From Saturnia japonica (taxonomy: Eukaryota > Arthropoda > Insecta > Lepidoptera > Saturniidae), in contig CM065310.1 of the NCBI GenBank assembly GCA_033032175.1, positions 6,882,001-6,946,000 of the forward strand: a DNA stretch of 64,000 nt, given 5' to 3'. How positions within the stretch are numbered: position 1 is the first letter of the stretch; the number at the start of each line of letters is the position of its first letter. Both the position numbers and the translations under genes were made by a program. Shown piece by piece: positions 25,761 to 36,078 of this stretch. Under the pieces are notes generated by a model. That model worked only from the letters and a program-made list of their open reading frames with translations. It did not search any database and was not told the DNA's origin.

Positions 25761-27804
25761 GTATTTTAGATATATTAATCATAGTAAAATGTGAAAAAAA
25801 TAATTTTAAACAGAGATATTACACGAACACTATTTACTTCCTAAAGAATTAGAAAGAAGTATCTATTTATATTTAATTCCCATTACCCAGCAAAGTAATT
25901 ATATGAGAATTCTAATGAATTCTCTGTCTACATAATGTATTTACGTACAATGTTGTTAAATTGTTGGATACAATGAAAATAAAATTTGCAAATTATATAA
26001 TACGACGTGTTCCACAAAGCAAAACAATAAAAATACAAAGAACGTACTAGAGGGATTTAGTAATGTTTATTTGAATATAATGTGTATTTAAGATGACGTA
26101 AACAAGATGCAAACTTTCCTGTTTGATCTGTTACTTGCGAACTGAGCCGAGCGAGGTCTGTTTGTACTTTAAACAAACATACACATGTGAAGTGGCTTCT
26201 GCTTGTCGTGTTACTATTTAAACAACAATAGACCAAACCCCGGATAGAAAATTTTTATATGTTAACCAGCCATGGTCCGCGGTTTCCCCCGTGTTAAATT
26301 TATTTGACCAATTCTCCACAACGACGCTTCCGACGCACTTGTGTAGCCAACTTTCTCTCTCTATAGTGTATACTCTTACTCAAAGAAATTTAAACACGGT
26401 AAAGTTGTGTTATCAGCACGTTGAAACAAAAGAGATAGAAAATCACAGAGTAAGGGCGGAAACTATGTTGTCAAAAAAGGACAAAAGTTACTTCTCGCTC
26501 ACGCTGATATCACGTCGAAAGTGAACTGAAGGCAATAGCGCACCATTCACGATTGCACGTAAAGAACATCAATGCCGTATCTATTTATAAAATATCATTG
26601 CATTGTTCTCACTTTCCGTACATGCCTACAGCTTTCCAGACTGCTTGACGTTCTTGGTTACTTCTTCTACTCCATGAAGTCGTAGCGTAATGTTATATAG
26701 CCTATAACTAGAGTTGCCAACCCTACTATATGATATAGTATACTACTATATTAGACATGCAACTACTATATATTTTTATTGGATAAAAAATCTAGGTATC
26801 ATTATTTATTCCAAAATGTTTAAGCGTTAAACGGACTGCAGGTCGCAGCCTTTATTTATCTCTTTCTCAACAAGACTTGGTATGCCATTGTTAATTTTAT
26901 TATTTGTCTATATCATCGATATCTGTTTATCCAGCAGTTAAAAATATTCCTTTAAAATAAAATATTCATTTGACACCTACTATATTTTTTTTGCTATATA
27001 CTATATTATTTCAGATAATAGCCTGGAAAATACCTACTATATTTGATGTAAAATAGTTCGAATCCCCGCATGTAACCTTCCTCAATAAAAATAGACTATA
27101 AAATACAAAAAAATCTAATCAATAGCCTTTCCAGAGTTCAAATAAATAAATTATTATTTACGACTTACGATTATCGTGTCGATACTATTGTATTGTGTGT
27201 ACGGACATCGCGTCCGTCGACGTGACTTCGATACCCTGAAACAAGCCTGGGCTTTCGGTGAAGAAAAACATCATGATTAAACCATTGCATAGTTATAGGT
27301 CCCGATTTTCTATTGCCCGCCTGGCCAGCTACTACATTCAATTTGAAAATCTGTCGCCTAGCATCTATAGTTGTGTTCCGGCGGGTACAGTTGAGTCAGT
27401 ACTTCACTAGGCTTATCGTATTTCCATATTGGAAGGCGTCGTCACTCTATATATTTAAATAGAATAAAAAGTTTTTTGTCTTATGCATATTGTTCCAGTA
27501 TTTTTATTATTTGTTCTATCATCAACTAACCGTGAGCCCCTACAATTGCATTTGAAAGCAAGGGCCATGTTGTTTGTTAGGCTTAGAGTCTAAGCATCTT
27601 CTGTCTCATTTTCCCTGACGTCAAATATAATTGTGGTCAAACATTTGAACAAATATTTTAGAAAACATCAAAGTTTTTTGATATGTTGCGTATTTATATG
27701 TCTCAATTTCTTTATGTTTCGAACGTTTACGAATGAAATTATTTTTACAGCTTGAACAACTCACGAAAGAAGATTTGGGATATCCTGGAGATGACATATT
27801 ATGA
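24258..27804 (+). CDS. Gene A: small secreted protein of unknown function, three exons (101 aa)
   Basis: I reconstruct three exons: 24258-24302, 25236-25442 and 27751-27804. Exon 1 (15 codons) encodes a hydrophobic leader, Met-Ser-Phe then a Leu/Ile/Phe run, and ends at GTGAGT. Exon 2 (69 codons) follows 'tttaattccag' and starts Pro-His-Asp-Phe-Val-Ala-Cys; a signal peptidase cut after Val-Ala is plausible. Exon 3 (17 codons plus TGA) follows 'atttttacag' and starts Leu-Glu-Gln-Leu-Thr. Both introns are phase 0. The mature part is about 80 residues, acidic, Met-, Gln- and Glu-rich and probably helical, with one Cys and no recognised domain. The exon 2 donor (GTTTGT) is weak. Intron 1 holds a dispersed repeat, intron 2 a SINE and a CT microsatellite. 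It shares exon number, phases, exon 1 length and the start of exon 3 with gene B. Function is unknown. Confidence 0.72.
24584..24960 (+). repeat. Dispersed repeat R3 in intron 1 of gene A
   Basis: It begins 'ggtcgcccaatgatcgaaat' and contains 'accagcgactttttaatcat', 'tcacttgctgtcactttc' and 'gctttctgcactcctcc'. The same blocks in the same order are at 46425-46740 with about one difference in six. The 'ctagtggtcgccc' start is typical of LINE-tail or SINE ends in Lepidoptera, from memory. Confidence 0.65.
25490..25715 (+). mobile_element. SINE/MITE-type repeat S3 in intron 2 of gene A
   Basis: It contains 'cccgcctgatggtaagcggc', 'agcctatggacgcttgtaat', 'cccaagggactctgg', 'aggaacacagcttaaggcta' and 'ttctgtaaggtggaggtatt'. 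The first part is shared with the minus copy at 20690-20805. It lies 47 bases after the exon 2 donor of gene A and is followed by a CT microsatellite. Confidence 0.65.
25723..25759. repeat. (CT)n microsatellite
   Basis: About 18 uninterrupted CT units directly after the S3 repeat. It lies in intron 2 of gene A and should vary in length between individuals. Confidence 0.95.
26365..26580 (+). repeat. Dispersed repeat R1, copy 2
   Basis: It matches 15430-15605 block by block (atactcttactcaaagaaat, atcagcacgttgaaacaaaa, atcacagagtaagggcggaa, aaagtgaactgaaggcaata). A segment of about 40 bases before the last block is absent from the other copy. It lies within intron 2 of gene A. Confidence 0.6.
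26700..27062. repeat. Possible non-autonomous element rich in 'ctactatat'
   Basis: The stretch starts at 'agagttgccaaccctactat' and repeats 'ctactatat' units at both ends (26720-26780 and 26980-27050). The start resembles the 'agagttgccaac' ends of some hAT-type MITEs, but I cannot find a matching inverted end. Weak. Confidence 0.3.
27205..27440 (+). mobile_element. SINE (family S1), fuller copy
   Basis: A head-like part (gacttcgataccctgaaaca, then 'ctgggctttcggtgaag') is followed by 'attgcccgcctggccagct', 'gttccggcgggtacagttga' and 'actaggcttatcgta'. This is the most complete plus-strand S1 copy in the window and lies in intron 2 of gene A, 310 bases before exon 3. Confidence 0.65.
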
Positions 27805-27899
27805 AATAAATAACAATTAGGAAAGCATATAAATATGATGGTTTACATGTAAACACGATATAGTTCATCTTTGTGAAAAGTAAGAAATGGAGTGTAGCC

Positions 27900-27905
27900 A
27901 ATAAA
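27900..27905 (+). terminator. Polyadenylation signal of gene A
   Basis: AATAAA 96 bases after the stop codon, followed by overlapping ATAAAATAAAAT. A second AATAAA begins one base after the stop (27805-27810) and would give a 3' UTR of only about 20-30 bases, so the later one is preferred. Confidence 0.45.
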
Positions 27906-28729
27906 ATAAAATAATATACTATAAATTGGTTTTAATAATCATAAATAGGCTACCGATTTGCTTTCCTTATTTAAACTTGATAGTTGTTTCCATAAAGGAT
28001 ATGATGATGAACAATATGAACAAAATAGAGGAAAAAGGAAGAAAACTAAATAAAGATTCGCTAAATGAACTATAATAAAGAAACTTGCAACACTTTTAGA
28101 AAAAATGTATGGAATTAACATGTAAATTCCAAACTTTTTTGATTTCTGTTAGCGTTAAAGATTGTGGAAACGTAAACTGGCTGGGCCCCCTGGTCTCTAC
28201 CCACCATAATTGCTATGTATGGTATTTGACTGACGTGAATATAATCAACGTGTATATACAAATTACAATAATTATTATGAAAGTGATTATCGATATAAAA
28301 GAGAATATAATTAAATTAATTAGATGCATTAATAAAACAACCGCACAGTCCTTAATTACCATTTTTCACCAAATAAGTATATTTAATACCTCTCAAATTT
28401 ACATACGTTTAAATATGTACCTGAAAATAATTTAAATTGTGTACGCTTGTATGAACTTTGTACAGTAACGTCCGTCATCCGGTGTCTGATCAATGTAATA
28501 TATACTTGTTATATACACAGGTAGGTTTTTTACGATATTATTATTTTAGATTTGTGTTATTTATTCAATTTTTTTTTAAATATGTCTACATAATAGATAA
28601 TATTTAAGTATAACAAAAAAAAAAACAACGCATGTTAACAAAATAGCTAATATCCAATATTTAGACAAATCAAAGTATTATTTATTACAATTATTGTAAT
28701 TATCTGACATATAGAGTTAAAGGCATATA
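27906..28729. other. Intergenic between gene A and the small ORF
   Basis: AT-rich with no recognised repeat. The 108-codon open frame at 28109-28435 has an Ile/Thr/Asn-rich composition typical of chance and no splice or promoter support. Confidence 0.5.
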
Positions 28730-28885
28730 ATGTACGCTATTTTTAAACGTTTGACTACAGGTCGAGATTTCGTTCACGTTGTCTTCGAAATGAAACGACT
28801 CACCACCTATTGTGATCTGATTGTACTAACACAACTCACTAAAGCTTCATCGCAATTGAAGATATTGAAGAAGATTCTGGCTTAA
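28730..28885 (+). CDS. 51-codon small ORF between genes A and B, unknown
   Basis: The frame runs from ATG to TAA without interruption and is less AT-biased than its surroundings. The product is basic (nine Lys or Arg plus several His) and contains the phrase Lys-Arg-Leu-Thr-Thr twice, 15 residues apart, followed by Gly-Arg-Asp or Tyr-Cys-Asp. No signal peptide, membrane segment or known domain is visible. An acceptor-like 'gtttgactacag' lies inside the frame, so part of it could be an exon, but the phase does not fit the phase-0 pattern of genes A and B. It may be a real micropeptide, a transposon remnant or chance. I cannot assign a function. Confidence 0.25.
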   Translation: MYAIFKRLTTGRDFVHVVFEMKRLTTYCDLIVLTQLTKASSQLKILKKILA

Positions 28886-29168
28886 GAAAGCAAAAGGTAC
28901 AAACAAACTTTTCTTTAAGTCACTGTTCAATTCATGCTATAGCCGATTCGCTTTGTAATTAATTGCTCTAAATTAAACTTTACTATCTTAGAAAAGAAAC
29001 ACATATAAAAACACATTATATACGATGTTTTAAAACCCCTATAAAGTTTCACCGCCATTCAAAATATAAACGGATGCATAAAGTGCTTCGAGACCAGCAA
29101 CTTTTCCAATACGAGAACAAAACAAATACCCATTAGTAGTCTCCTAAAGGATTAAAACGCATTATTTA

Positions 29169-29318
29169 TGGTGGCACGGTCATATTCAGAGAATGGCAGA
29201 GGATCCAGAGACCAAAAAAGCGTTTCTGGGCCAAATAACCGGACGTCCCAGGTACAGATGGTTGGATGCTGTAGATAAAGACCCACGAGATATGCAAAAA
29301 GATAGACATTTTAAATGA
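29169..29318 (+). mobile_element. RTE-type LINE fragment, C-terminus of ORF2
   Basis: Fifty codons are open from Trp-Trp-His-Gly-His-Ile-Gln-Arg-Met-Ala-Glu-Asp to a TGA. The order Trp-x-Gly-His-x-x-Arg-Met, Gly-Arg-Pro-Arg-x-Arg-Trp-Leu-Asp is the familiar C-terminal end of RTE-clade ORF2, downstream of the reverse transcriptase. The RT itself is absent. It lies 700 bases before gene B. Similar fragments are at 32412 and 34194. Confidence 0.75.
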
Positions 29319-29639
29319 CGATGTTCCTGCAATCAAGTAATATTTTGCTCATTTAGAGTTAAGAGTAATGTTGATGCAGTAGTTTATCAATTATCAGAAT
29401 TTAAGTTGTTTATTTGTTTGTTACCTTTGAATTTACTTTCTCATCTGTTTCTTCTTACTCGTTATATTATATTTATGATATAGTGTACACTTTTAAATAT
29501 AGTGTCACTAAGCCATGTTCTCTGTCTATTTTTCTTTACTTGTTTTGGTATTTACTATTTAAGTGTTCAAATAAATAAATACACTTTTATTGGCAAGACA
29601 ATAATGGCTCAGATATTGTCTTCAGAAACCGCTACAATC

Positions 29640-29790
29640 GACGACGAAGTTTCAATGTACCTGAGCTAACAAATTGAAATTGAAAATCTGTCTCGAAGCA
29701 CTAATAGGTGTGCTCCGGCAGTTGCACTTGAGAGCCATCCCCTCTACTAGGCCTTTACCATGTTGCGTCACATCATCACTTATCATCAAG
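29640..29790 (+). mobile_element. SINE fragment (family S1), 3' half
   Basis: It contains 'gtgctccggcagttgcactt', 'gagagccatcccctctact' and 'ggcctttaccatgttgcg', the S1 signature. It lies about 230 bases upstream of the start codon of gene B, so it may border the promoter. Confidence 0.6.
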
Positions 29791-30022
29791 GGAGATTGTA
29801 GGCATAATACAATGCAATGCTAATGCGCAGTTTCATTTTAATAAAATGTATGATGTTATTAGTTTTTCGGACAGCATGTATCTTTCAGTGAATCTATGCT
29901 AATTTGCCTAACGCTCGACAATGTACGTACGTCAACTACATACATAAATTATTGTGAATATTGACTTTGCAGCAGTCTGTGGACATCTTCACACTGAGAT
30001 TATTGTTACTACTATCAGGACA

Positions 30023-33000
30023 ATGAAAATTATTTTGTTGTACATTGTTACTGCCCTTGCTTTATACGTAAGTATTTATATTTGTAAAAGCATATTAAAT
30101 AATTCATTTTTTTGTACCAATCATCTAGATTCTAAAAGAAAAAGTGTATTTGGATTAATTACGTTAGTCCAAGGTTTGTTTGCTTATTTTTCAGTACGGT
30201 TACTATTAATATTTGAAGGTTTTAATTTGAACAGACAAATAAACGATCAAACAGTTGGACAGATTTTAATGTTTGGTATAACTTTTTTTTTAAATACTAT
30301 AGAAAACCTGTGAAGCGAGGTGGGTAAGCTGATATTAATAATATATTCAAGGTAACAAGTGTGGTCACCGTGAAGGAAATTTTGGTCAAACTTAAACATT
30401 TATGTCATGTTTTCATAATAGCACGGTATAGTGGAAAAAAGTGCTTTTTTCCCGGTTTTTGAAATCGGCAAAACACGTAAACTATGATAGTAGGTTTAAC
30501 CTCTTCCCCTACATAGAGAAGAAGCCTTTACTCAGAAATTGGACATATTAAATAGGTTTATATTACTACTAGCTGTGCCCTGACTGATAATTCATAATGC
30601 TTAACTATAGACAATATAGTAAATAATTTTTCTTGTTGTATTAAATTATACGGGTTTTCACCGATACCTGTAGCACCGAGCCAAGCGTTGCATTATTATA
30701 TTTTCTGTTATCTCCCAAACTATTCGTCCAAATAACGTGCTATAAAAGGCTAATAAATTTATGAAATTGTCTAATTGATGAAATAACTTTCGTTCGTAAG
30801 GTTTTCTTTTTACTTTGATGCGTTATTTCACCTGTTTATTTGTTGGTCAAGATGTTGTGTTTGAAATAATATGAAGCAATGACAGCTAGTAAATGGTGTG
30901 GCACAGTCGGGAAGATGTTTGTGATTTGATACAATTATCCTCTGCCTGTGAAATGATTGATGATTTTGATGAATGATAATGAATTGGTAGCTGTTAATAG
31001 GTTGATGATGTCGCCGAACATTAAAATAATAATGCTCATAAATATCTTTTCAATTTTCAATAATTTTTTGTCAGAAAATGTCTGATTGTGGCTTATATAG
31101 AAGAGACAGCTTATTAAAAAAAAAAATCCTAACCATTACGCCAGCGCACGCGGAGAAAGCAGTTCGGGAGCTCTTTGTCTTCAAACTTACTTAACAAAAA
31201 TCAATAGTTTAGGCTTGCTGAGAGGTTTAGTGTAATTTTAAATACCTACACTATTCCTCAAAAACCCGGCATCATATAAAAAAGTTTTTTTTTAATGCGA
31301 TTTGTAGTTCCATAGATTAGCATGTTTAAACAAAGAAACAAAAAAAGTGTTCTGCTTTATTATAATATGAATAGACTAACGGTTCCCGCGACTTTGTCTA
31401 CGTGGTATATTTCATGTATGAAAAACAGCAACTAAATAAAAATATCCCCTCACTTCAACTTACCTTACGGTATTTGACCGGTATAAGCTTTGTGAATACA
31501 CAACTAAAAACATTTTAAATGTTAACCGATAATATCTAAAAGACACAAAAGCATACAAAAGTATTATGTTTTGCAATCCTTTATGAAAAGTTAAATTTAT
31601 TAAATAGCTTTGTTATTATAAACCGTTATTAACCAGTGAATAATAACGCTTTATTACGTGTAATTTAATAAAAATCTTGGTAGCGCAAAAAACTCCAAAA
31701 ACGACATCTGTCGTAGAAAATTTAGATCTAATAGATATTCTTAATTATTATAATCACTTAAAAAATAACATGGAAATCTATATAAAACATTTAAAAATAA
31801 TAATAAAAGCCCGACTTTAATTATTAACGTAAGATCTATGAATGAAAATACATACGTTTACATTTATTGCTTGTATTGAAAATTATGTAAAAATAAAATA
31901 ATTTGGACTAATTTGGTAACTTTACACTTTATTTCACTAAAGTTTTTAAATATATTACAAAATTTCATATAAATACCTACAACCCTTTTTATATATAAAT
32001 GACCAAAACGCAATTTATAGACCATACAAATGTCCATGCGTATAAAAATAAATCCTAAATGTATCTTCGGAATATAACCTACAATTATACCAAATTTTAT
32101 TAAATTTGGTCTAGTAGATTTTGCGTGATTGCCATTCAAATATACAGCCAGACAGACAAAAATTTCAAAAACTATTGAAATGTATTCTGACCATGATTCT
32201 AAAGTCCCCGTAGTATTTTTTCTCAAGTATCTTCAATGTACAGATTTCGAATCTTTACTCTTTTATTTTATGTATAAATTATAACATTATTAAACATAAC
32301 AAAAATACTAATAAATTTAACATTACTGCGTGCTATATGAATAAATTTAATTTAAAAAAGCTATCAAGTATTCCGAATTAGATATTAATTTGCAGAACAC
32401 AGAAATTTTACAGATACGATAGCGATGCTAAGGAAGTTGTCGGATCAATTCGGATAAACATCGCTTGGGACCGGCAAAAATGGAAATCTTTGATAACTTC
32501 GCATCGAAAAATATACGACGAGAGCTATAAAATTGATAACTTAATTTTAAACGTATTCTTCCGACACGCACCTATATAAAGAACCTTATCAGAAGTTAAC
32601 AAATCAATACTTAAGGAAGTTATATAAAACTTTCAAGGACATCTTTATTCATTATTGTCGATAAAATTCACAAATAGGCAACGTTATACTAGCATAAATA
32701 TTAGTAGTAAAAGAATTTATAAATTGAGTAAATCATACAAAATACATAAGGAACTGCTTTACATAGTAGGGAAAACGTTTAAAATACGGTTTATGTTTTT
32801 TATGCATCAATGATTTTTATTAGAAATTTTCATACAAAAATACCATCTAAATTTCGAGTTTTCCTGAAGATCTTGTCCTAACAATTACAAATACAACTCG
32901 AATAGTTTTCAAGAGATAAGCCTTCATACATGTGGTGAATGATTATTAAATCGTATTAATAAAATATGGTTTAAACAATATAAGTAAAAAATAATATCTT

Positions 33001-34746
33001 GCTTATGCCTGTCCTATTTATGGTTAGTATTAAATAAAGCACACAAAGTGTTTTTACACATGCACAATTTTTTTCACTATTTAAGAGACTTAGTTTTATC
33101 GAAAATATTTTATATAGGTTCTTAAGTACATTTTACTTTTAAATATTTCAGAGCGATGGGGCCTACGTGAAAAGGGACATAGAGTCAACAACGCAGAATA
33201 TTCTACAGTCATTCCAGAAAAATATGGATTTGTTCAGGAAATGCGTCGATGATGGTTTAGCTAGGTCAGCCAACGATGTCAATGTGAATCAACTGCAACC
33301 CGTGTTCTCAGTCATCGGCGACCAGGTCAACAGATTCTCGAAAGCGGTTAGTCATGATCTACCAAATAATATGCATAGTCAGTTAGACATAGGGATGTTA
33401 CGGACCTTCGATTCCGAATCCCATAAGTCGGAACTGGGATTTGATCCCTTTCCGATGTATCAAAACGGAGATATATGTATATCGGAGTTGCGGATTACAG
33501 CTTACAATCGCTGTAGCGCTGCCGCGCGATCTCTCCTTGAAGTTTGTAGTTTTGAAGCCAATCGTCCGATAATTTTCTATAGGCTTAGCCAAATAAAAAG
33601 CGAATTGAAAGCGAAACTAATGCGTGGAAGGCGTTATTGGTTTGTAATGTATGGTGTCCTTTAAATACATACATACATTACATACGTACATACATACGTT
33701 ACATAGAAATGCGAAAGTGAACAGTTTCGAATCGAACCGAATGCGAATTCACTTCGCTTTCGCATTTCTGTGTGACTAGATTCAAAGGTCACCATATATT
33801 ACAAACCAAAAACGCCTCGCTACGCATTCGTTTCGCTTTCTGTTTGATATTAGCTTATCAGCTCCACTAGTGTCCGTTCCTAGCGAATAACTTATTATCG
33901 GAGCTGGTTTGATTTATAACCCTCTACGCAACAGGTTGGATGGTAAAAACACAGCTAAATTACTATTTATAAAATACAATTTGCAATTTTAAAATTCGAT
34001 TATTAATCAGTCTGTATTCTTAATTATTATTCCAAACAGCAAAGTGTGGTTGCTTATAACTGACAGCATAATTTTGTGTTTTATTTTATTTAGTGATAAA
34101 AATATATTCTCTTGTATATATATTTCAGTATCATTTGATATTGCAACCTCCGCCTTTAATAAATCTCAGTAACATCCCTAGTTAGGCATACGTGTGTATA
34201 AACGAAGCATCGGATGCTCACCAGCTTGCTGGGTTGACAATATTTTCAAAATCGAGCATTACACCTTGATGAATTTAACTAAGACCCAGGATGTGTGGCG
34301 TATAAGAGGAGAGACTTATCCTCAACAGTGGACGATGATGTTTGCTGGCTTAAAATTGATGATGAACAATAATAATAGTAGTAATAATAATAGGTCGTAG
34401 GAAGACGCTACGCTTGGACGTCATTTCGAATGACGTGGATATAAATTCTACAATAAAACGGGAAGTTTTCGTGAAATAAAGCTATAAAACGACACCATAT
34501 TGGGAATTTTCTAGGGCTTTCATAGCTAAGTACCACATTCTAATTGCGAATACCCATAACCTTATCGGTGAGGTAACTAAGTCTGTCCCCATGTTTATTT
34601 GTTAGTTTCATTACTATTGTTGTTAAATCTAAATATTTTCTATCGTAAATGTCTATATAATATACTTAATTTTTATGTTTTCCTTTCAGTTTGAAGACCT
34701 AACAGCAAAAAGTACAACAACGCCAGCTTCAATTTGGTCATCATAA
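30023..34746 (+). CDS. Gene B: small secreted protein of unknown function, three exons (98 aa)
   Basis: The exons are 30023-30067, 33152-33346 and 34690-34746. Exon 1 (15 codons) encodes Met-Lys-Ile-Ile-Leu-Leu-Tyr and on to Ala-Leu-Tyr, a typical signal peptide, and ends at GTAAGT. Exon 2 (65 codons) follows 'aaatatttcag' and starts Ser-Asp-Gly-Ala-Tyr-Val-Lys-Arg-Asp; signal cleavage after Gly-Ala is plausible. Exon 3 (18 codons plus TAA) follows 'ttttcctttcag' and starts Phe-Glu-Asp-Leu-Thr. All introns are phase 0. The mature part is Gln/Asn/Asp-rich with amphipathic helix-like spacing and one Cys. The exon 2 donor (GTTAGT) is imperfect, and without splicing the frame stays open 106 codons further into a hairpin element. 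Read without splicing, exon 1 also stays open for 97 codons as a hydrophobic chain, which I consider less likely. The plan is the same as gene A. Function is unknown; a remote likeness to lipid-binding helical haemolymph proteins is only a guess. Confidence 0.72.
30480..30570 (+). mobile_element. SINE tail fragment in intron 1 of gene B
   Basis: The phrase 'cttcccctacatagagaaga' then 'agcctttactcagaaattggacatatta' follows the pattern of the lepidopteran SINE tail that normally reads 'ggaggcctttacccagcagtgggac'. It is strongly decayed and lacks a head. Confidence 0.5.
31880..32230 (-). mobile_element. RTE-like 3' UTR repeat in intron 1 of gene B
   Basis: On the plus strand it includes 'accaaattttattaaatttg', 'gtagattttgcgtgattgcc' and 'acagccagacagacaaaaat', phrases typical of the 3' region of RTE-type LINEs and their non-autonomous relatives, from memory. 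The 120-codon minus-strand ORF over it is incidental. Strand is uncertain. Confidence 0.4.
32412..32520 (+). mobile_element. Decayed RTE C-terminal fragment
   Basis: One frame reads Arg-Tyr-Asp-Ser-Asp-Ala-Lys, then Val-Gly-Ser-Ile-Arg-Ile-Asn-Ile-Ala-Trp-Asp-Arg-Gln-Lys-Trp-Lys-Ser-Leu, which fits the RTE ORF2 ending of the type Asp-Asp-x-Lys, Ala-x-Asp-Arg-x-x-Trp-Lys. It is short, so the match is weak. It lies in intron 1 of gene B, 640 bases before exon 2. Confidence 0.4.
33611..33835. mobile_element. Foldback (hairpin) element next to gene B exon 2
   Basis: The left arm 33611-33664 (gcgaaactaatgcgtggaag to gtcctttaaa) is the inverted match of the right arm 33781-33835 (ttcaaaggtcaccatatatt to gcattcgtttcgc). 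A second, inner pair matches: 33705-33721 (agaaatgcgaaagtgaa) and 33748-33769 (ttcacttcgctttcgcattt). A 'catacgta' microsatellite (33666-33704) lies only in the left arm. The element sits 265 bases after the exon 2 donor of gene B. It looks like a non-autonomous inverted-repeat element; the class is unknown. Confidence 0.75.
34194..34400 (+). mobile_element. RTE-type LINE C-terminal end with trinucleotide tail, intron 2 of gene B
   Basis: The frame reads Cys-Trp-Val-Asp-Asn-Ile-Phe-Lys, later Asp-Val-Trp-Arg-Ile-Arg-Gly-Glu-Thr-Tyr-Pro-Gln-Gln-Trp-Thr and is followed by 'gatgatgaacaataataat'. This is the usual end of RTE-like ORF2 (Arg-Trp-x-Asp-Asp-Ile, Trp-Arg-x-Leu-x-Glu-Ala-Tyr-x-Gln-Gln-Trp-Thr) followed by GAT/AAT repeats. 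It lies 290 bases before exon 3 of gene B. Confidence 0.65.
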
Positions 34747-34789
34747 GTCAAATTAATTTTATGCTTTATCTCATATGTTATTTTAATTT

Positions 34790-34795
34790 AATAAA
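34790..34795 (+). terminator. Polyadenylation signal of gene B
   Basis: AATAAA lies 44 bases after the stop codon and is followed by the GT-rich 'gggttgtttgt', a good cleavage-site context. This supports exon 3 as the last exon. Confidence 0.65.
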
Positions 34796-34799
34796 GGGT

Positions 34800-36078
34800 T
34801 GTTTGTAAAGGATGTTTATTAATCAAAGTTTATTTTAATATAAAATATCAAACGATGTTGCTAACAGATATTTTTATTGTTCTGCGAAAAATTTTATTAC
34901 GTTTATTTTTTGCTAAGCCAGCCCGCTTCGCTAAGCGAAAAAAATAATGAAATGCTTTGTCTTATTCCACGCCTTTTAAATACCAAATTTAATTAGAGTT
35001 TGCTCAGTCGTTTGAGCGTGATTCTTGAACAAACATTATAAAAAAATCTTTCATATTTATAATATACTAGCTTTTGACAGGGACTTTGTTCCATTGTTCT
35101 GAAAATGAATCGACCTGCACTCCATCTGTTGTAAACTGGTTGATAATTGTTCGAATAAATTTAAAACAGGTAAAGCTAGTCTATATATTATATAAATTGA
35201 AGTATTATTATAAACGTAATACAAGAATTATTTCAAAAGACCAGACCACGACATCCACTGTGTTTATAAAAAAATATCGTTATAATCTTACTCGAAGTTT
35301 TTACAAACGCTCTAAACTGAAGATGACACTCGTGTTTCTATATTCAGTACCTCCCACATTGAGCAATTTTATATGTCCATCTTTGTTTATGTGAAAACAA
35401 ACGCTTTGTCCTAAACAAATACAAAACATAACATGCTCGTAAGAGAGATATGAGCAGAAAAATGATGTTATTATTGGTTTTCATATTTTATTTGTTTTTT
35501 TTTTATTACACTCGAAAATAAATTATACTCGTTAGCGATAAATTGAGTTCTATGAAAATAAATGAATTTCTTTATATTTTTCATTAACGAATTAGGAATT
35601 TCCATATTTGTTCTATCTGTTCTACTACGACTCATCTTATTTAGAGTGGGAAATTAATACTTGATACCAAATGAAAATTGATTTGTTGTATCTGAGTTTT
35701 GCCTCCTCAAGGAAAGGTTAAATAACAGCAGTATTGAAAATTATTCGTTGAATCTTTAAAAAAAGGGAATAACATACACAATGACGCGTTTAATATAATG
35801 GATACACAATATAGGAAATAGACTATTAATAAATACACCAATTCAGAAAACTCCGTTTGAAATTATTTTTTGATGACGTCTATATTATGTTGGGATTATT
35901 CAATCCAATTTTATAGTATGTTAAAAGTAATTGAAAATTCGGTATGGCCACAAATTTTATTATAACTGGTAACACTCTTTCTATAAAATATGTCTAAGTT
36001 AGGTTTCATATGGCTGATTTGTATTTTAAAAGAATTAATATATTTTTTGTAGTACTGTGGAGTTCAAATTGATATTAT
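34800..36078. other. Intergenic, LINE-tail remnants only
   Basis: A 'tatactagcttttgacaggg' start at 35060 resembles an RTE/SINE 3' end. The rest is AT-rich with no supported gene; the 106-codon frame at 35074-35394 overlies this remnant. Confidence 0.45.

Noticed and set aside
28757..28885. A third paralogue of the secreted-protein family
   Set aside because: The acceptor-like site does not give phase 0 and the protein does not resemble exon 2 of A or B. Kept only as a small ORF.
30023..30313. Unspliced 97-codon hydrophobic protein from gene B's ATG
   Set aside because: A perfect GTAAGT after codon 15 and the matching plan of gene A favour splicing; hydrophobicity of the rest is expected from AT-rich sequence.
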